From DATLMR01 sp964615905 (GTDB taxonomy: Bacteria; Acidobacteriota; Blastocatellia; UBA7656), in the NCBI GenBank assembly GCA_964615905.1, contig CAZTUB010000006.1, forward strand, positions 186,001 to 250,000: a DNA stretch of 64,000 nt. Reading direction: 5' to 3'. Of the stretch, positions 40,878 to 49,936 are shown piece after piece. A program made the translations under genes and the position numbers. The notes beneath the pieces were generated by a model. That model saw nothing but the letters and a program-made list of their open reading frames with translations, was not told the origin of the DNA and searched no databases. Within the stretch, counting starts at the first letter, position 1; the number at the start of each line of letters is the position of its first letter.

Positions 40878-43691
40878 TTAGTTGAAGTTATTCTGCACGC
40901 TTGCGAGCGCGACCACAGTCAGCGTCGTGCCGTTTCGCATGACCTGGATCTGCGTGATGCCGCAAGTCGGGTTTACGATGCGGAGCGTGCGAGTCGCCCC
41001 GTTCGGGAAGAAGGCATCAAGCGACATGCTGTTGATGCTCCCCTTGGTGATGAGCTTCCTTCCGCCCTTCTTGATCTTGACGTTACCGAAGGTATGGAAC
41101 GCGCCCGTAGAATCGGTCAACTGCACAGTGACCCCCGGCGCGAAAAGGATTTCCGGACCCTGTGCAGGCGGGTCTGTGGTCATCGAGATCCGGGTGTTAT
41201 TTGTCGTGATTCTCAAGTCAGTCAGGTCGAGCGTGGGCCCTGCGGCCGAGATCGAGAAGTTGTTGTTGCTCGAATCGAACGCAGACAGCCCCGACAGAAG
41301 CCTCGCGGCCACCTGAACTCTCGCCGTCGTTGTGCAGATTGCCGGAACTGTCCAGGCAAACGAGCGAACGTCGGCTGCGAGCGCAGGCGATGTCGGCCCT
41401 GTGAACGCGATTGGGATGTTGAACGTATTGCCGCCGTCGGTCGACAGGAACAGGTCGAACCCTCTGACCTGACCCGCGAGCGGCGCGGGAACAGTCCAGG
41501 TGATATTGAACACCTGACCCTGTATGAGGTTCTCGCCGCCGTTCGGGCTGTTGAGCAGGACTGTCTGGCCGACATCGCTTATCGTGAAATTCGCGTTGCT
41601 GTCATCCTGACCCGTCCCGCCAGCATTATCGACTGCGGTGATACGGATGCGGGCCGTGTTTGTGTTGACGCCGATTGGCACCGCCCATGCAAACGTCCGC
41701 ACGTTGCCCGGCACGTTGAGCGCGATTACACCTTGATCAGGGAATGTCGCCCCGCCATCTGTCGAAAGTCGAATCTCGAACCGTTGAATGGTGTCGTCGC
41801 CGTTCGGGTCGGTTGCGGTCCAGGTGATATTGGCAACCGAGCCGCCGTTTACCGTCTCTCCTCCGTTGGGGAAGGTGACGGTCACAGTCGGGTTCTGGTT
41901 GACGGGGGGGACATCTTCGGGTGTGCCTTGAAAGACGTAGACTTCACCGGCGTTCGCGCGCGTGGTCATACCTACGACAACATCCGCGAAAGGCGCGCCG
42001 ATGATGAGGTCGCCGCCGGTGTTCTCATCAATATCGCCCGTGGCGATTCCCCATCCAAGCTCGTCGCCCGCTGCATCGCCGATGAAACGAAGGTCATCCT
42101 GACCAGTAAGCACGTCGCGCGTGGGGAAGAACGTGAGATTTGCCCCGCCAAAGATGACCGAAACAGCGCCCTTGCCGCCGGACGCGCCGGGCGAGCCGAT
42201 CAGGAGGTCTGTGTTGACATCATTGCGACCGAAGAGGTTTACGCTGCCAGTGGCGACGTTCGATCCTAGGCGGTCGCCTGTCAGGCCGAAGACGGTAAGC
42301 GCGGGTTGAATAGTGAAAAGGTCGAGCCGCCTGAATACGCCTGTCGGCGAATTGAGAAGGTCGCCGCCCGCGAGCACGTAGGCTTCGCCCGCGTCCACAC
42401 GCGCGTCGTTAGGTCCGTCGGCATTTGGCGCGCCGCCAATAAGATCGAAAATACCGTCACTGGTCACGTCACCCGAAGCGACAGAGAACCCGAAGTGGTC
42501 GCCGGCAGTTGCGCCGTATACGGTTACGCTCTGCTGCGGGGTGACCGCGCCGGTGTCGAATACCTTCGACGTGCCCGTCGCCGGGTTCAAATTCGAGCCG
42601 CCAAAGACGACGTGGACTGCGCCCGCGTCTTCGGCAGCAGGGACAGTCGGGTCGGTCGTCTTTTCAGGCCTGTCGGTTCCGGGCGCACCGACGATCAGGT
42701 CGCGCGCCGCACCCGCGTTGACATCGCCGAGCGCGACCGACGCGCCCAGCTCATCGCCGGCCTGTCCAAATATAATCGCGTTGGCGGGGGTCGCGACGTC
42801 TGCAATGTCCACGTTTCTCGTCGCGTTGGCTGCCGCCCTTGTAAAGCCGGGGCCGCCGAAAAGCAGGTAAGCAGCACCGGCATTTGCGCGCGTGCCTGTC
42901 GGGCCGTCGTTTCCGGGCGCACCGACAAACACGTCTTCAATAGCCTGCTCGGCTCCGGGCGTGCCAGTTTGACCGCCGACGTTAGCGACCGCTATCGAGC
43001 TGCCGAAAGCGTCTCCCGCCACCGCGCCGTGAACGACGACCGCGGGGGCATTGGCCGCGTTGAGATCGACAGTGCCTGTGGCAAGGTTAGCCGCGCCGTG
43101 AAGTACGAAGACAGCGCCGGTGTCGGTTCTTGTCGTGCTGTTGAAATCTGCGCCGGGCGCGCCGATTATAACATCGTCAATGTTGTCGCCGTTGACATCG
43201 CCAGCCGCGACGGCAAATCCAAGCCTGTCGCCGGCGGCCCTGCCAAAAATTCTTATGCTGGTCTGGCCCAGCACAAAAGTGTCTATCGGAGAAGTAAAGG
43301 GTGTTGTGCGGCCAAAGATGATATAGACGGTTCCGGCATCAGCGCGCGTCTCGGCCGGTTGCGCTATGGTTACATCGACATCCGGCGCGCCGATGATAAT
43401 GTCGGCTGCGCCGTCGTTATTGAAATCGCCCGTCGCTATTGCGCGCGCGCGGCTTAGCTGGGTCCCGTTGGGCGCTCCGTTTCCGCTGAGATGGTCTTCG
43501 GCAGCAGCCCCTAAGATTATTATGTCCGCTTCGGTTGAGACAGGATCGACTGTTGCTACGATAGCATCGGGCGTGACGTCGGCAGTCGCCCTTTGATGCC
43601 CGGCAAACAGCAGGACGCCGGTAGTTAAGAGTGTCAACAACATGGCTAGACTGAGCTGCCTGCCACTCCAACTTTCTTTATTGATTCTCAT
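40878..43691 (-). CDS. Secreted FG-GAP repeat protein with Ig-like domains
   Basis: 937 residues with a signal peptide (about 13-37). Seven FG-GAP/integrin-alpha-type repeats follow, each with a calcium-binding core such as GDFNNDGAADIIIGAP, GDVNGDNIDDVIIGAP or GDIDENTGGDLIIGAP, together likely a seven-bladed propeller (about 50-590). Two Ig-like domains come next (about 600-705 and 710-820), each with NGGE and STDGG phrases, and a C-terminal beta domain of 110 residues. It should be an exported or surface protein binding calcium, perhaps an adhesin. It is monocistronic, ending at the bidirectional terminator. Confidence 0.85.
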   Translation of the reverse strand: MRINKESWSGRQLSLAMLLTLLTTGVLLFAGHQRATADVTPDAIVATVDPVSTEADIIILGAAAEDHLSGNGAPNGTQLSRARAIATGDFNNDGAADIIIGAPDVDVTIAQPAETRADAGTVYIIFGRTTPFTSPIDTFVLGQTSIRIFGRAAGDRLGFAVAAGDVNGDNIDDVIIGAPGADFNSTTRTDTGAVFVLHGAANLATGTVDLNAANAPAVVVHGAVAGDAFGSSIAVANVGGQTGTPGAEQAIEDVFVGAPGNDGPTGTRANAGAAYLLFGGPGFTRAAANATRNVDIADVATPANAIIFGQAGDELGASVALGDVNAGAARDLIVGAPGTDRPEKTTDPTVPAAEDAGAVHVVFGGSNLNPATGTSKVFDTGAVTPQQSVTVYGATAGDHFGFSVASGDVTSDGIFDLIGGAPNADGPNDARVDAGEAYVLAGGDLLNSPTGVFRRLDLFTIQPALTVFGLTGDRLGSNVATGSVNLFGRNDVNTDLLIGSPGASGGKGAVSVIFGGANLTFFPTRDVLTGQDDLRFIGDAAGDELGWGIATGDIDENTGGDLIIGAPFADVVVGMTTRANAGEVYVFQGTPEDVPPVNQNPTVTVTFPNGGETVNGGSVANITWTATDPNGDDTIQRFEIRLSTDGGATFPDQGVIALNVPGNVRTFAWAVPIGVNTNTARIRITAVDNAGGTGQDDSNANFTISDVGQTVLLNSPNGGENLIQGQVFNITWTVPAPLAGQVRGFDLFLSTDGGNTFNIPIAFTGPTSPALAADVRSFAWTVPAICTTTARVQVAARLLSGLSAFDSSNNNFSISAAGPTLDLTDLRITTNNTRISMTTDPPAQGPEILFAPGVTVQLTDSTGAFHTFGNVKIKKGGRKLITKGSINSMSLDAFFPNGATRTLRIVNPTCGITQIQVMRNGTTLTVVALASVQNNFN

Positions 43692-43833
43692 TAGAACTAA
43701 ATCCCCCTCGATGGTTGTGAATGGTTCGTGGCGACAAGGATTCTATCAGTCGCTTTTGAGAACAGGCAAGCTTGAAATTTCCGCTATGCCTACAATCTAT
43801 ACAAGAAAACGGAAATATATGGAAAGATAGTTG

Positions 43834-43862
43834 TTGACGCTTTTATTCTTTTTTGATATTTT
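43834..43862 (+). promoter_or_regulatory. Sigma-70-type promoter of the HTH-TPR-AAA+ gene
   Basis: TTGACG (43834-43839), 17-bp spacer, TATTTT (43857-43862), in an AT-rich stretch 140 bases upstream of the start codon at 44003. The rest of 43692-44002 contains no gene I can support; small open frames there lack start signals. Confidence 0.55.
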
Positions 43863-44002
43863 CGGAGCCTTGATGGCCTGTGGTAGTGGGAGGAAGAACC
43901 AAAAGAACTATCGAGATGGCCTATCTGGGTTAGTGATTGCGCGGCAATCAAATCCTTTTAACAGCATGCAGCAGCGAGCGACCGAAAATCGAGCGGGTTT
44001 AA

Positions 44003-47000
44003 ATGTTCCAGCCTCTTTTTGTCCGACAACTAACGCCAGGTGAGAGAGAGTTCCTGGCCGGTTGTGCCAAATCTACAAACAAAGAAGAAGCCTGGCGGGC
44101 AGAGGTCATACTGCTGTCGGCGGAAGGCAAGACCGCCGCGGAGATAAGCGAGGCGCTCGGCTTTCATTCATCAAACATAAAAAAGTGGATACGCAAATTC
44201 AACATCGACGGGATCAACGGCATCGCGGCGAAGAAGCGCGGGCCGCAGGGCGGGCCGCGACCGAACTTCTCGTCGGATCAGGTCGAGAAGCTTCTCGCGC
44301 TGTCTAAGACACACCCGCCGACGCTCGGATACGTCTTCAAGGAGTGGACTCCGCAGAAGCTCGCCTCAGCGGCAATAGAGCGCGGCATAGTCGAGCGTAT
44401 AAGCCAGGTGACCGTCAGGCAGATTCTCAAGCGCAACGGGTCGTCGCCGAGAGTCGGGCGTCCGCTGACTAGCTCCGGCACGAAGCTCTTAAAGCTCGAA
44501 GGCGATGACGGGCCCGGGCGTTACTTTCTTGAAAAAGGGAAAGAGGCCTTTTCAAACTACAGCCATAACGAAGCGGTCGAGTATCTGAATGCGGCGATTG
44601 ACGCAGGGATAGGCTCAAACGAGAACGAAGCGATTGCGAGGATACTTTTAAGCAAGGCGCTCGAAGAGATAAGCCAGTACAACGAGGCCGCCGCCGTCAC
44701 ATCGAAGTACGAAGACCATCAAACTCTCGCGCAGCTATCGCCGTGGACGCGCGCTCACATAAGGCTCAGGATAGGCTCCGCGCTCGGCTGGCTGAGGAAC
44801 GCGCCCAAGGCTATAGCATCGCTCAACGAGGCCAAAAAGCTTTTTCACGAGTTACACGATGAGCTCGGGCTGAGCGAAACGCATTGCATACTGGGGTGCA
44901 CATACCTGCGCATAGAAGAGTTCAGGATAGCGCGCGACCACCTGCTTGCGGCAGCAGGCTTCCAAAAGAAATACTCCGACAAAGAATTGCTGGCTCGGAT
45001 ATACGACCGGCTCGGCGTCACGGATTTTCGCGAGGGGGCATTTTCGAGCGCGAAAGAGAACTACCTGAAGGCGCTGTCATTTGCCGAAGACTCCGCCGAT
45101 TTAAAGCTTCGCGGGATGATCCTTGTCAACCTCGGCACGACCATAGATGAAGGATACCTCGGCGAGCGCGAGCAGTCCGCCGACTATATAAAGCGGGCCA
45201 TCGAGTACCTGAGCAACGGCGGGGAGAATGACAGGATCGCCGTTGCGTATAACAATCTAGCGGCGAACCTTCGCGAAAGCGGGTTGTGGGATGAAGCGGC
45301 TGAAAGCGCGAGGAAGGGGATAGAGGTAGCCAGGCGTTTTAAAGAGCCGAGTTATGAAGCGACCGCTCGCATCACGCTGGCCGAGATACTTACGTCAAAA
45401 GGGAGGTTCGCGGAAGCCGAAGAGAACCTTCTGCTTAGTCTCGACCTCATAAAATCGAGCGTCGACAAATGGGCGGAGAGCAACGCGCTCAGGATACTCG
45501 CGAGCGTGCACAGAGGTCTAGGCCGTACGGAAGAGGCGCTCAAATGTTTGAGGAGCGCGCTCTCGCTGGCTACCTCAATCGGCGATCTTCACGGAGCGAC
45601 GCTTGCGCACATCGGGCTTGTAGAGTTCCATTTTCAGCAAGGGAGTCACGACCAGGCGCGGGAATACCTTGAGCTTGCGCAGGCGAGGTTGAAGGAAGAG
45701 AAGTCGCTATTTCTTTCAGGGCTGATACAGAGATTTGCCGGGCAGCTGGAAGCGGCGTGTGGTCGCTTCGCGGAGGCAAAGCAGCACATCGCGCAGAGCA
45801 TCTCGATCTTCACCACCACGAAGATACCTTACGAGACTGCCCGCAGCCATTATGAGATGGGGATGCTGCTCAAGACCGCGCGGGACTTCACAGGCGCGGA
45901 GATAAATCTCGTGCAGGCAAAGGAGGTCTTCCAGAGGGTCGGGGCCGCGCTCGATCTCCAGATGGCGTTGAAGTCGCTCGACAGCCTGGCTTCGGGGACG
46001 GAGAGAGGGATAAACATCGCGCGCGTGACGGCGGCCAACGACGTCCTGCTGATGCAGAGATTGATCGAAGCGTCCGCGTCGCGCGAGTTGCTCTTGCAGG
46101 AGCTCGCGGCGGTCATTTACGAAAACTTTTCGGCAGACGCGGTGATCATCTCTGTGACCGATTGGGCAAAGCCTGCGGAGGCTCTTGTCAGCAAGGGGAT
46201 AACGATTGCGGCAGCGAATATGATCTGCTGCAAGTGGGAAGCAGCCGATGTCCAATCGGGCCGCCACCCGGACGGGACGATCCTGACGCGGATCGGAAAC
46301 GGCGGCAATCTCTCTGTGCTCCTCTATATCGCATCGAGCGAGACTTTTGACCTTGCGCGGCTCCAGCCACTATTAAAACAGGTCGAGCTGGGCCTTGAAA
46401 CCTGCTCGCTCAGGTCGTCTGCGACGATGCTTCACAAGCCGAAATTCGACCACAGGGTCCAGACGATAATCCCCGGCTTTATATGCTGCAGCTCTCAGAT
46501 GTTCGACGTGATCGGCAAGATTCAGAAGATACGAACGAGCGATGTTACTGTGCTTATCACAGGCGAATCCGGGACGGGCAAAGAGCTTGTGGCGCGGGCG
46601 GTCCACCAGGAGTCGGCGCGAGCGCGCGCGATATTTCTGCCCTTTAACTGCACGGCTACTCCCAAAGAGATTATAGACAGCCAGTTGTTCGGACACCGCA
46701 GGGGCGCGTTTACGGGAGCCACGGCAAACTACCCCGGCATCATCAAGGCCGCAGACGGCGGCACGCTCTTTCTTGACGAGATAGGCGATCTGTCGCTCGA
46801 AGTTCAGCCCAAGCTCATGCGTTTCTTGCAGGAGTCCGAGATACAACCGCTTGGCGAGACAAAGCCGCTGCGCGTCGATGTCCGGGTGCTGGCGGCTACA
46901 AACACAGACCTCGAAAGGGCGGTTGAAGACGGCAGGTTCAGGGAAGACCTTTTCCACAGGCTCAATATCATCCGTATACACGTGCCGCCGCTGCGCGAGC

Positions 47001-47536
47001 GGCGCGAAGAGGTAGGCGTGCTCGCGCCGCATTTCCTCGACCACTTCGCGTCGAGATCGGGCAAGCAGGGAATAACACTCACACAGGACGCAATCGACGC
47101 TTTGACTGATTATGACTGGCCGGGCAACGTGCGGCAGTTGCGAAATGAGATCGAGCGAGTGGTGGCCTATGCTTCCGATTCGGCTCGAATATCGCCTGAA
47201 GACCTCTCGCCGGAAGTCGCTCGACCGCGCAAACAGACGGCGGTCGGGAGGCTGAGGGCTTACGACGACCGCGCGTCTAGCTTCAGGGATAGAGATGAGC
47301 GCTCGAACAACGGCTCGAACGGTCGCGCGGACCACTATCACCTGAACGGCAATCACTCAAACGGGAACGGTCGCGTCAAGCTGAAAGAGGCCACCGCCAT
47401 GCTCGAACGGCAGATTATCGAGGAGTCGCTCATGAGGAACAAGAACAACCTCACGAGGACGGCGATAGACGTGGGGCTCTCAAGACGCGGGTTGAGGCTG
47501 AAGCTAATGCAGCTCGGAATAGGCCGCCCGGAGTGA
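44003..47536 (+). CDS. Sigma-54 enhancer-binding protein with IS630-like HTH and TPR array
   Basis: 1177 residues. Residues about 1-155 look like the tandem helix-turn-helix of IS630-type transposases (RAEVILLSAEGKTAAEISEA, KKWIRKFNIDGINGIAAKKR, then VTVRQILKRNG), without the DDE domain. About 165-680 is a TPR superhelix, with a GAF-like segment at about 690-810. The sigma-54 AAA+ domain follows: Walker A GESGTGKE (about 853-860), GAFTGA (about 900), GGTLFLDEIGDL, RLNIIRIHVPPLRER. The C-terminus is a Fis-type HTH (NNLTRTAIDVGLSRRGLR). It therefore has two possible DNA-binding ends. It probably activates sigma-54 promoters in response to a ligand or partner held by the TPRs. Confidence 0.85.
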   Translation: MFQPLFVRQLTPGEREFLAGCAKSTNKEEAWRAEVILLSAEGKTAAEISEALGFHSSNIKKWIRKFNIDGINGIAAKKRGPQGGPRPNFSSDQVEKLLALSKTHPPTLGYVFKEWTPQKLASAAIERGIVERISQVTVRQILKRNGSSPRVGRPLTSSGTKLLKLEGDDGPGRYFLEKGKEAFSNYSHNEAVEYLNAAIDAGIGSNENEAIARILLSKALEEISQYNEAAAVTSKYEDHQTLAQLSPWTRAHIRLRIGSALGWLRNAPKAIASLNEAKKLFHELHDELGLSETHCILGCTYLRIEEFRIARDHLLAAAGFQKKYSDKELLARIYDRLGVTDFREGAFSSAKENYLKALSFAEDSADLKLRGMILVNLGTTIDEGYLGEREQSADYIKRAIEYLSNGGENDRIAVAYNNLAANLRESGLWDEAAESARKGIEVARRFKEPSYEATARITLAEILTSKGRFAEAEENLLLSLDLIKSSVDKWAESNALRILASVHRGLGRTEEALKCLRSALSLATSIGDLHGATLAHIGLVEFHFQQGSHDQAREYLELAQARLKEEKSLFLSGLIQRFAGQLEAACGRFAEAKQHIAQSISIFTTTKIPYETARSHYEMGMLLKTARDFTGAEINLVQAKEVFQRVGAALDLQMALKSLDSLASGTERGINIARVTAANDVLLMQRLIEASASRELLLQELAAVIYENFSADAVIISVTDWAKPAEALVSKGITIAAANMICCKWEAADVQSGRHPDGTILTRIGNGGNLSVLLYIASSETFDLARLQPLLKQVELGLETCSLRSSATMLHKPKFDHRVQTIIPGFICCSSQMFDVIGKIQKIRTSDVTVLITGESGTGKELVARAVHQESARARAIFLPFNCTATPKEIIDSQLFGHRRGAFTGATANYPGIIKAADGGTLFLDEIGDLSLEVQPKLMRFLQESEIQPLGETKPLRVDVRVLAATNTDLERAVEDGRFREDLFHRLNIIRIHVPPLRERREEVGVLAPHFLDHFASRSGKQGITLTQDAIDALTDYDWPGNVRQLRNEIERVVAYASDSARISPEDLSPEVARPRKQTAVGRLRAYDDRASSFRDRDERSNNGSNGRADHYHLNGNHSNGNGRVKLKEATAMLERQIIEESLMRNKNNLTRTAIDVGLSRRGLRLKLMQLGIGRPE

Positions 47537-47609
47537 GGAATCGACCGGCGGTGAGAGTAAAAGCCTTTTGAACCACAGAGATAACAGGGCGGAGCGGGCA
47601 GGAAAATGC

Positions 47610-47638
47610 TTGACATAGGGGCGATTTGAAAATATGAT
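47610..47638 (+). promoter_or_regulatory. Strong sigma-70-type promoter with long leader
   Basis: TTGACA (47610-47615), 17-bp spacer, TATGAT (47633-47638): a near-consensus promoter. The next start codon is at 47820, giving a leader of about 175 nt with no obvious ORF. I cannot match the leader to a known riboswitch. Confidence 0.7.
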
Positions 47639-47819
47639 CGTGCTCTAAACATAATTGGGTATAGTTGTATCGAGATATAGTTCTACCACTGGCTAGTGAT
47701 TCTGTCTTAACCGGGTAAATTCGAGCAAGTCGGGGTAGCATGTGCCGGGTGGTTGGTCGAGCGAAGGAGACCAGGACAAGGGTTGGTAAGACTGCCAGGT
47801 TAATGGTGCAGGTAAAAAT

Positions 47820-49487
47820 ATGAAAATTGGTCAATCGCATTTTAAGAGCCGAAAGATACGAACCCTGATAGCTTTCGTGCTGGCCGTCGGTCTGCTTGGC
47901 GGGGCATCTATCCAAAGCTTCGACACCGAGGGGCTAAACGTCAAGACGGTTGACTTGAAAGGTGTGACGGGCGCGGCCAATAATCTGGTTTATGTCTTTG
48001 AGCGTTACATGATCATCGCGCCGTTCGCGCCTGAGAAGCCACAGGGCGAGACGAGCAGCCTCGCAGACCTCGATAATAATAAGCTCTATGTAATCGACAC
48101 CAAAAAACCCGACTCATCTATACAGTCTGTAGACCTCGGTTGCTATTTTCCTTCAAAGTTGATCTATGACCCTGTCACGGAGACAGCCTTCGTTCGAGGT
48201 ACAAGGTACAATGTCGTCAGCGAAGACAACGGCGCAGGCGAAGCGGTTTACGAGCCTGTTGAAGTCATAACCCACTTGCGAGTCCATCTCGGTGATGATG
48301 GCAAGCCCGTGCTGGGGACGCCTGTCAGTTTTGACATTCGCGGTCTTAACGAAGGCGACGAGGTTGCGCACGATGCGCCGACAGTGATGGCGCTCGGGTT
48401 GGACGGAAACGTCCTTATCTTTACGAACGGCAAATCTGTTTATACATACACATTGCAGGAAGGGTATATCAAAGAGCTCGCAATGGTTGCGTTGCCGGAT
48501 TATTTGAACGGCGACCGCGTTACATATGTCGGGGTTGAGAATGAGACAAACATCCTGACAATCGTGACCAACAGAAAGGTCATGACCGATACCGGGTTCA
48601 AGAATTCATCCGAGGTCTGGTTTTATTCGCTCAACGCCAACGGGACGGTCGACCTGCTCAACCTTATAAGCAGCGACAAGTTCTCCGAAGGGACATACGT
48701 CGCGCCGGGGAGCAATGTGGTCGTCGCGCCGTTTGGCGACGAGTCGGCCTTCGCTTACTTTGTGACGAGCAACGGGTCGCTCTCGCAGGTGCAGATTCCG
48801 TTGAACGCTTTAGGCAAGATCGACGGCACTATGAAGGTGCTTCAGACGTACGACGCGCTGGCACAGGCCAACGCCGAAGAGCCGACCCCCAGGGTAATAA
48901 GCTTCGACCCGGCAAGGCGCTTACTGGGGCTCGTGAAGCGCGGCAGGATGTTTGAGATTCGCCGTCCTACATTTGGGAAGCCCGGCAGGATTCGCCGTCC
49001 TACATTCGCTCATATCAATGAATCGCCCGCGCTTGTCGTCGCTCGGCTCAATAAGAAACACAAGCTCGTTGACCAGGTGATCTTTGAAAAGGATTTCGTG
49101 CCCGAAGACGGGTTGTCGAACCTGGCCATAGGCGAGGATTCGTCGCTGCTCGTCTCGACTTTCGGAGGAAATCTCTTGCGGCTTGAAACAGCCGAAAACC
49201 TCTCCGAGTCGAAGCTTGCGCCGCTCGGACAGATAGGCAACCGCGTCGATTACCTCTCGTACAACTCGGCGAGGTCGAGCGTCGTGGCGATAAACTCGTT
49301 CGAATCGATTGATGAGGACCTGACAATTGTTGAGCCGGGTTCGGTCAATATCGTCAAACTCACTTCCGGCGATTCGTCGCTTATGACGGGCAGCTTTTTC
49401 AGCAGTCTGCTCTCAAACGGTTCGCGCTTTACAACTTCTATGACTTCAATTCGAAGACCGATTTTTATAGGGCGTCCCAATCGATAG
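47820..49487 (+). CDS. Secreted hypothetical protein, probable beta-propeller
   Basis: 555 residues with an N-terminal signal sequence (about 12-32, IRTLIAFVLAVGLLGGASIQ). The remainder is beta-rich with phrases like NNKLYVIDTKKPDSSIQSVD and SSLLVSTFGGNLLRLETAEN, which suggest a propeller, but I cannot assign a family. The segment IRRPTFGKPGR/IRRPTFAHINE (about 380-401) is a 33-bp tandem duplication in DNA (48956-48973 and 48989-49006 are identical 18-mers), and a related IRRPIF occurs near the C-terminus. It is monocistronic with a strong promoter and a long leader. Confidence 0.65.
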   Translation: MKIGQSHFKSRKIRTLIAFVLAVGLLGGASIQSFDTEGLNVKTVDLKGVTGAANNLVYVFERYMIIAPFAPEKPQGETSSLADLDNNKLYVIDTKKPDSSIQSVDLGCYFPSKLIYDPVTETAFVRGTRYNVVSEDNGAGEAVYEPVEVITHLRVHLGDDGKPVLGTPVSFDIRGLNEGDEVAHDAPTVMALGLDGNVLIFTNGKSVYTYTLQEGYIKELAMVALPDYLNGDRVTYVGVENETNILTIVTNRKVMTDTGFKNSSEVWFYSLNANGTVDLLNLISSDKFSEGTYVAPGSNVVVAPFGDESAFAYFVTSNGSLSQVQIPLNALGKIDGTMKVLQTYDALAQANAEEPTPRVISFDPARRLLGLVKRGRMFEIRRPTFGKPGRIRRPTFAHINESPALVVARLNKKHKLVDQVIFEKDFVPEDGLSNLAIGEDSSLLVSTFGGNLLRLETAENLSESKLAPLGQIGNRVDYLSYNSARSSVVAINSFESIDEDLTIVEPGSVNIVKLTSGDSSLMTGSFFSSLLSNGSRFTTSMTSIRRPIFIGRPNR

Positions 49488-49936
49488 ATTGAACACTCTT
49501 AATTAATCTGAACCACCGACCGATGCGAGAGACGAGATAGGGAATCAACCCCTGTCTCGTCTCTCCGCGCTTCTACGGGGCCATCCTGGCGTTAAAGATC
49601 TTCCGCCTGCTCACCCTTTTTGCTCACTTTTCGGTCTTCCTCAATCTGTCGATGGTTTGGGGCACGTTTGTAAAAAGCGGTTAGATTGGGCCGGTATTGC
49701 AAACTATCCCTCACTTTGTTATATCCTCAAATTCAGAAACTGCGCATTTCTGTCCCGGCTTAGGGCAAAAGCGGCCGCGCTGATTTGCTTTTTGGGGATG
49801 TGTGAGGCTCAATTTGCTTTAAATGGGGCCTTTAGGGTGGCGGTGAGACTGGAATGCCTGTTGCAAGAAAACGGCGATTGGTTACAGGTTCTTAGATTGG
49901 ATCATAGACTAAAGAAGAGGCATTAAAGGAGCTAGT
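49488..49936. other. 449-base intergenic region with hairpin and promoter
   Basis: A long hairpin (GAGAGACGAGA 49527-49537 with TCTCGTCTCTC 49555-49565, and an inner AGGG/CCCT stem) lies 40 bases after the preceding stop and is probably a 3'-end structure; it lacks a U-tract. A candidate sigma-54 promoter is at 49850-49865. The 89-codon frame 49657-49926 has no ribosome-binding site and spans the promoter, so I do not call it. Confidence 0.5.
49850..49865 (+). promoter_or_regulatory. Candidate sigma-54 promoter of the kinase/NtrC operon
   Basis: TGGAATGCCTGTTGCA has GG at 49851-49852 and GC at 49863-49864 with the required 10-base gap, and ends with the TTGCA of the -12 element. The -24 element departs from the TGGCACG consensus at two bases. 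The start site would be near 49876, about 60 bases before the kinase gene. An AT-rich or enhancer site upstream was not identified. Confidence 0.5.

Noticed and set aside
49657..49926. 89-codon frame upstream of the kinase gene
   Set aside because: No ribosome-binding site and it spans the candidate sigma-54 promoter.
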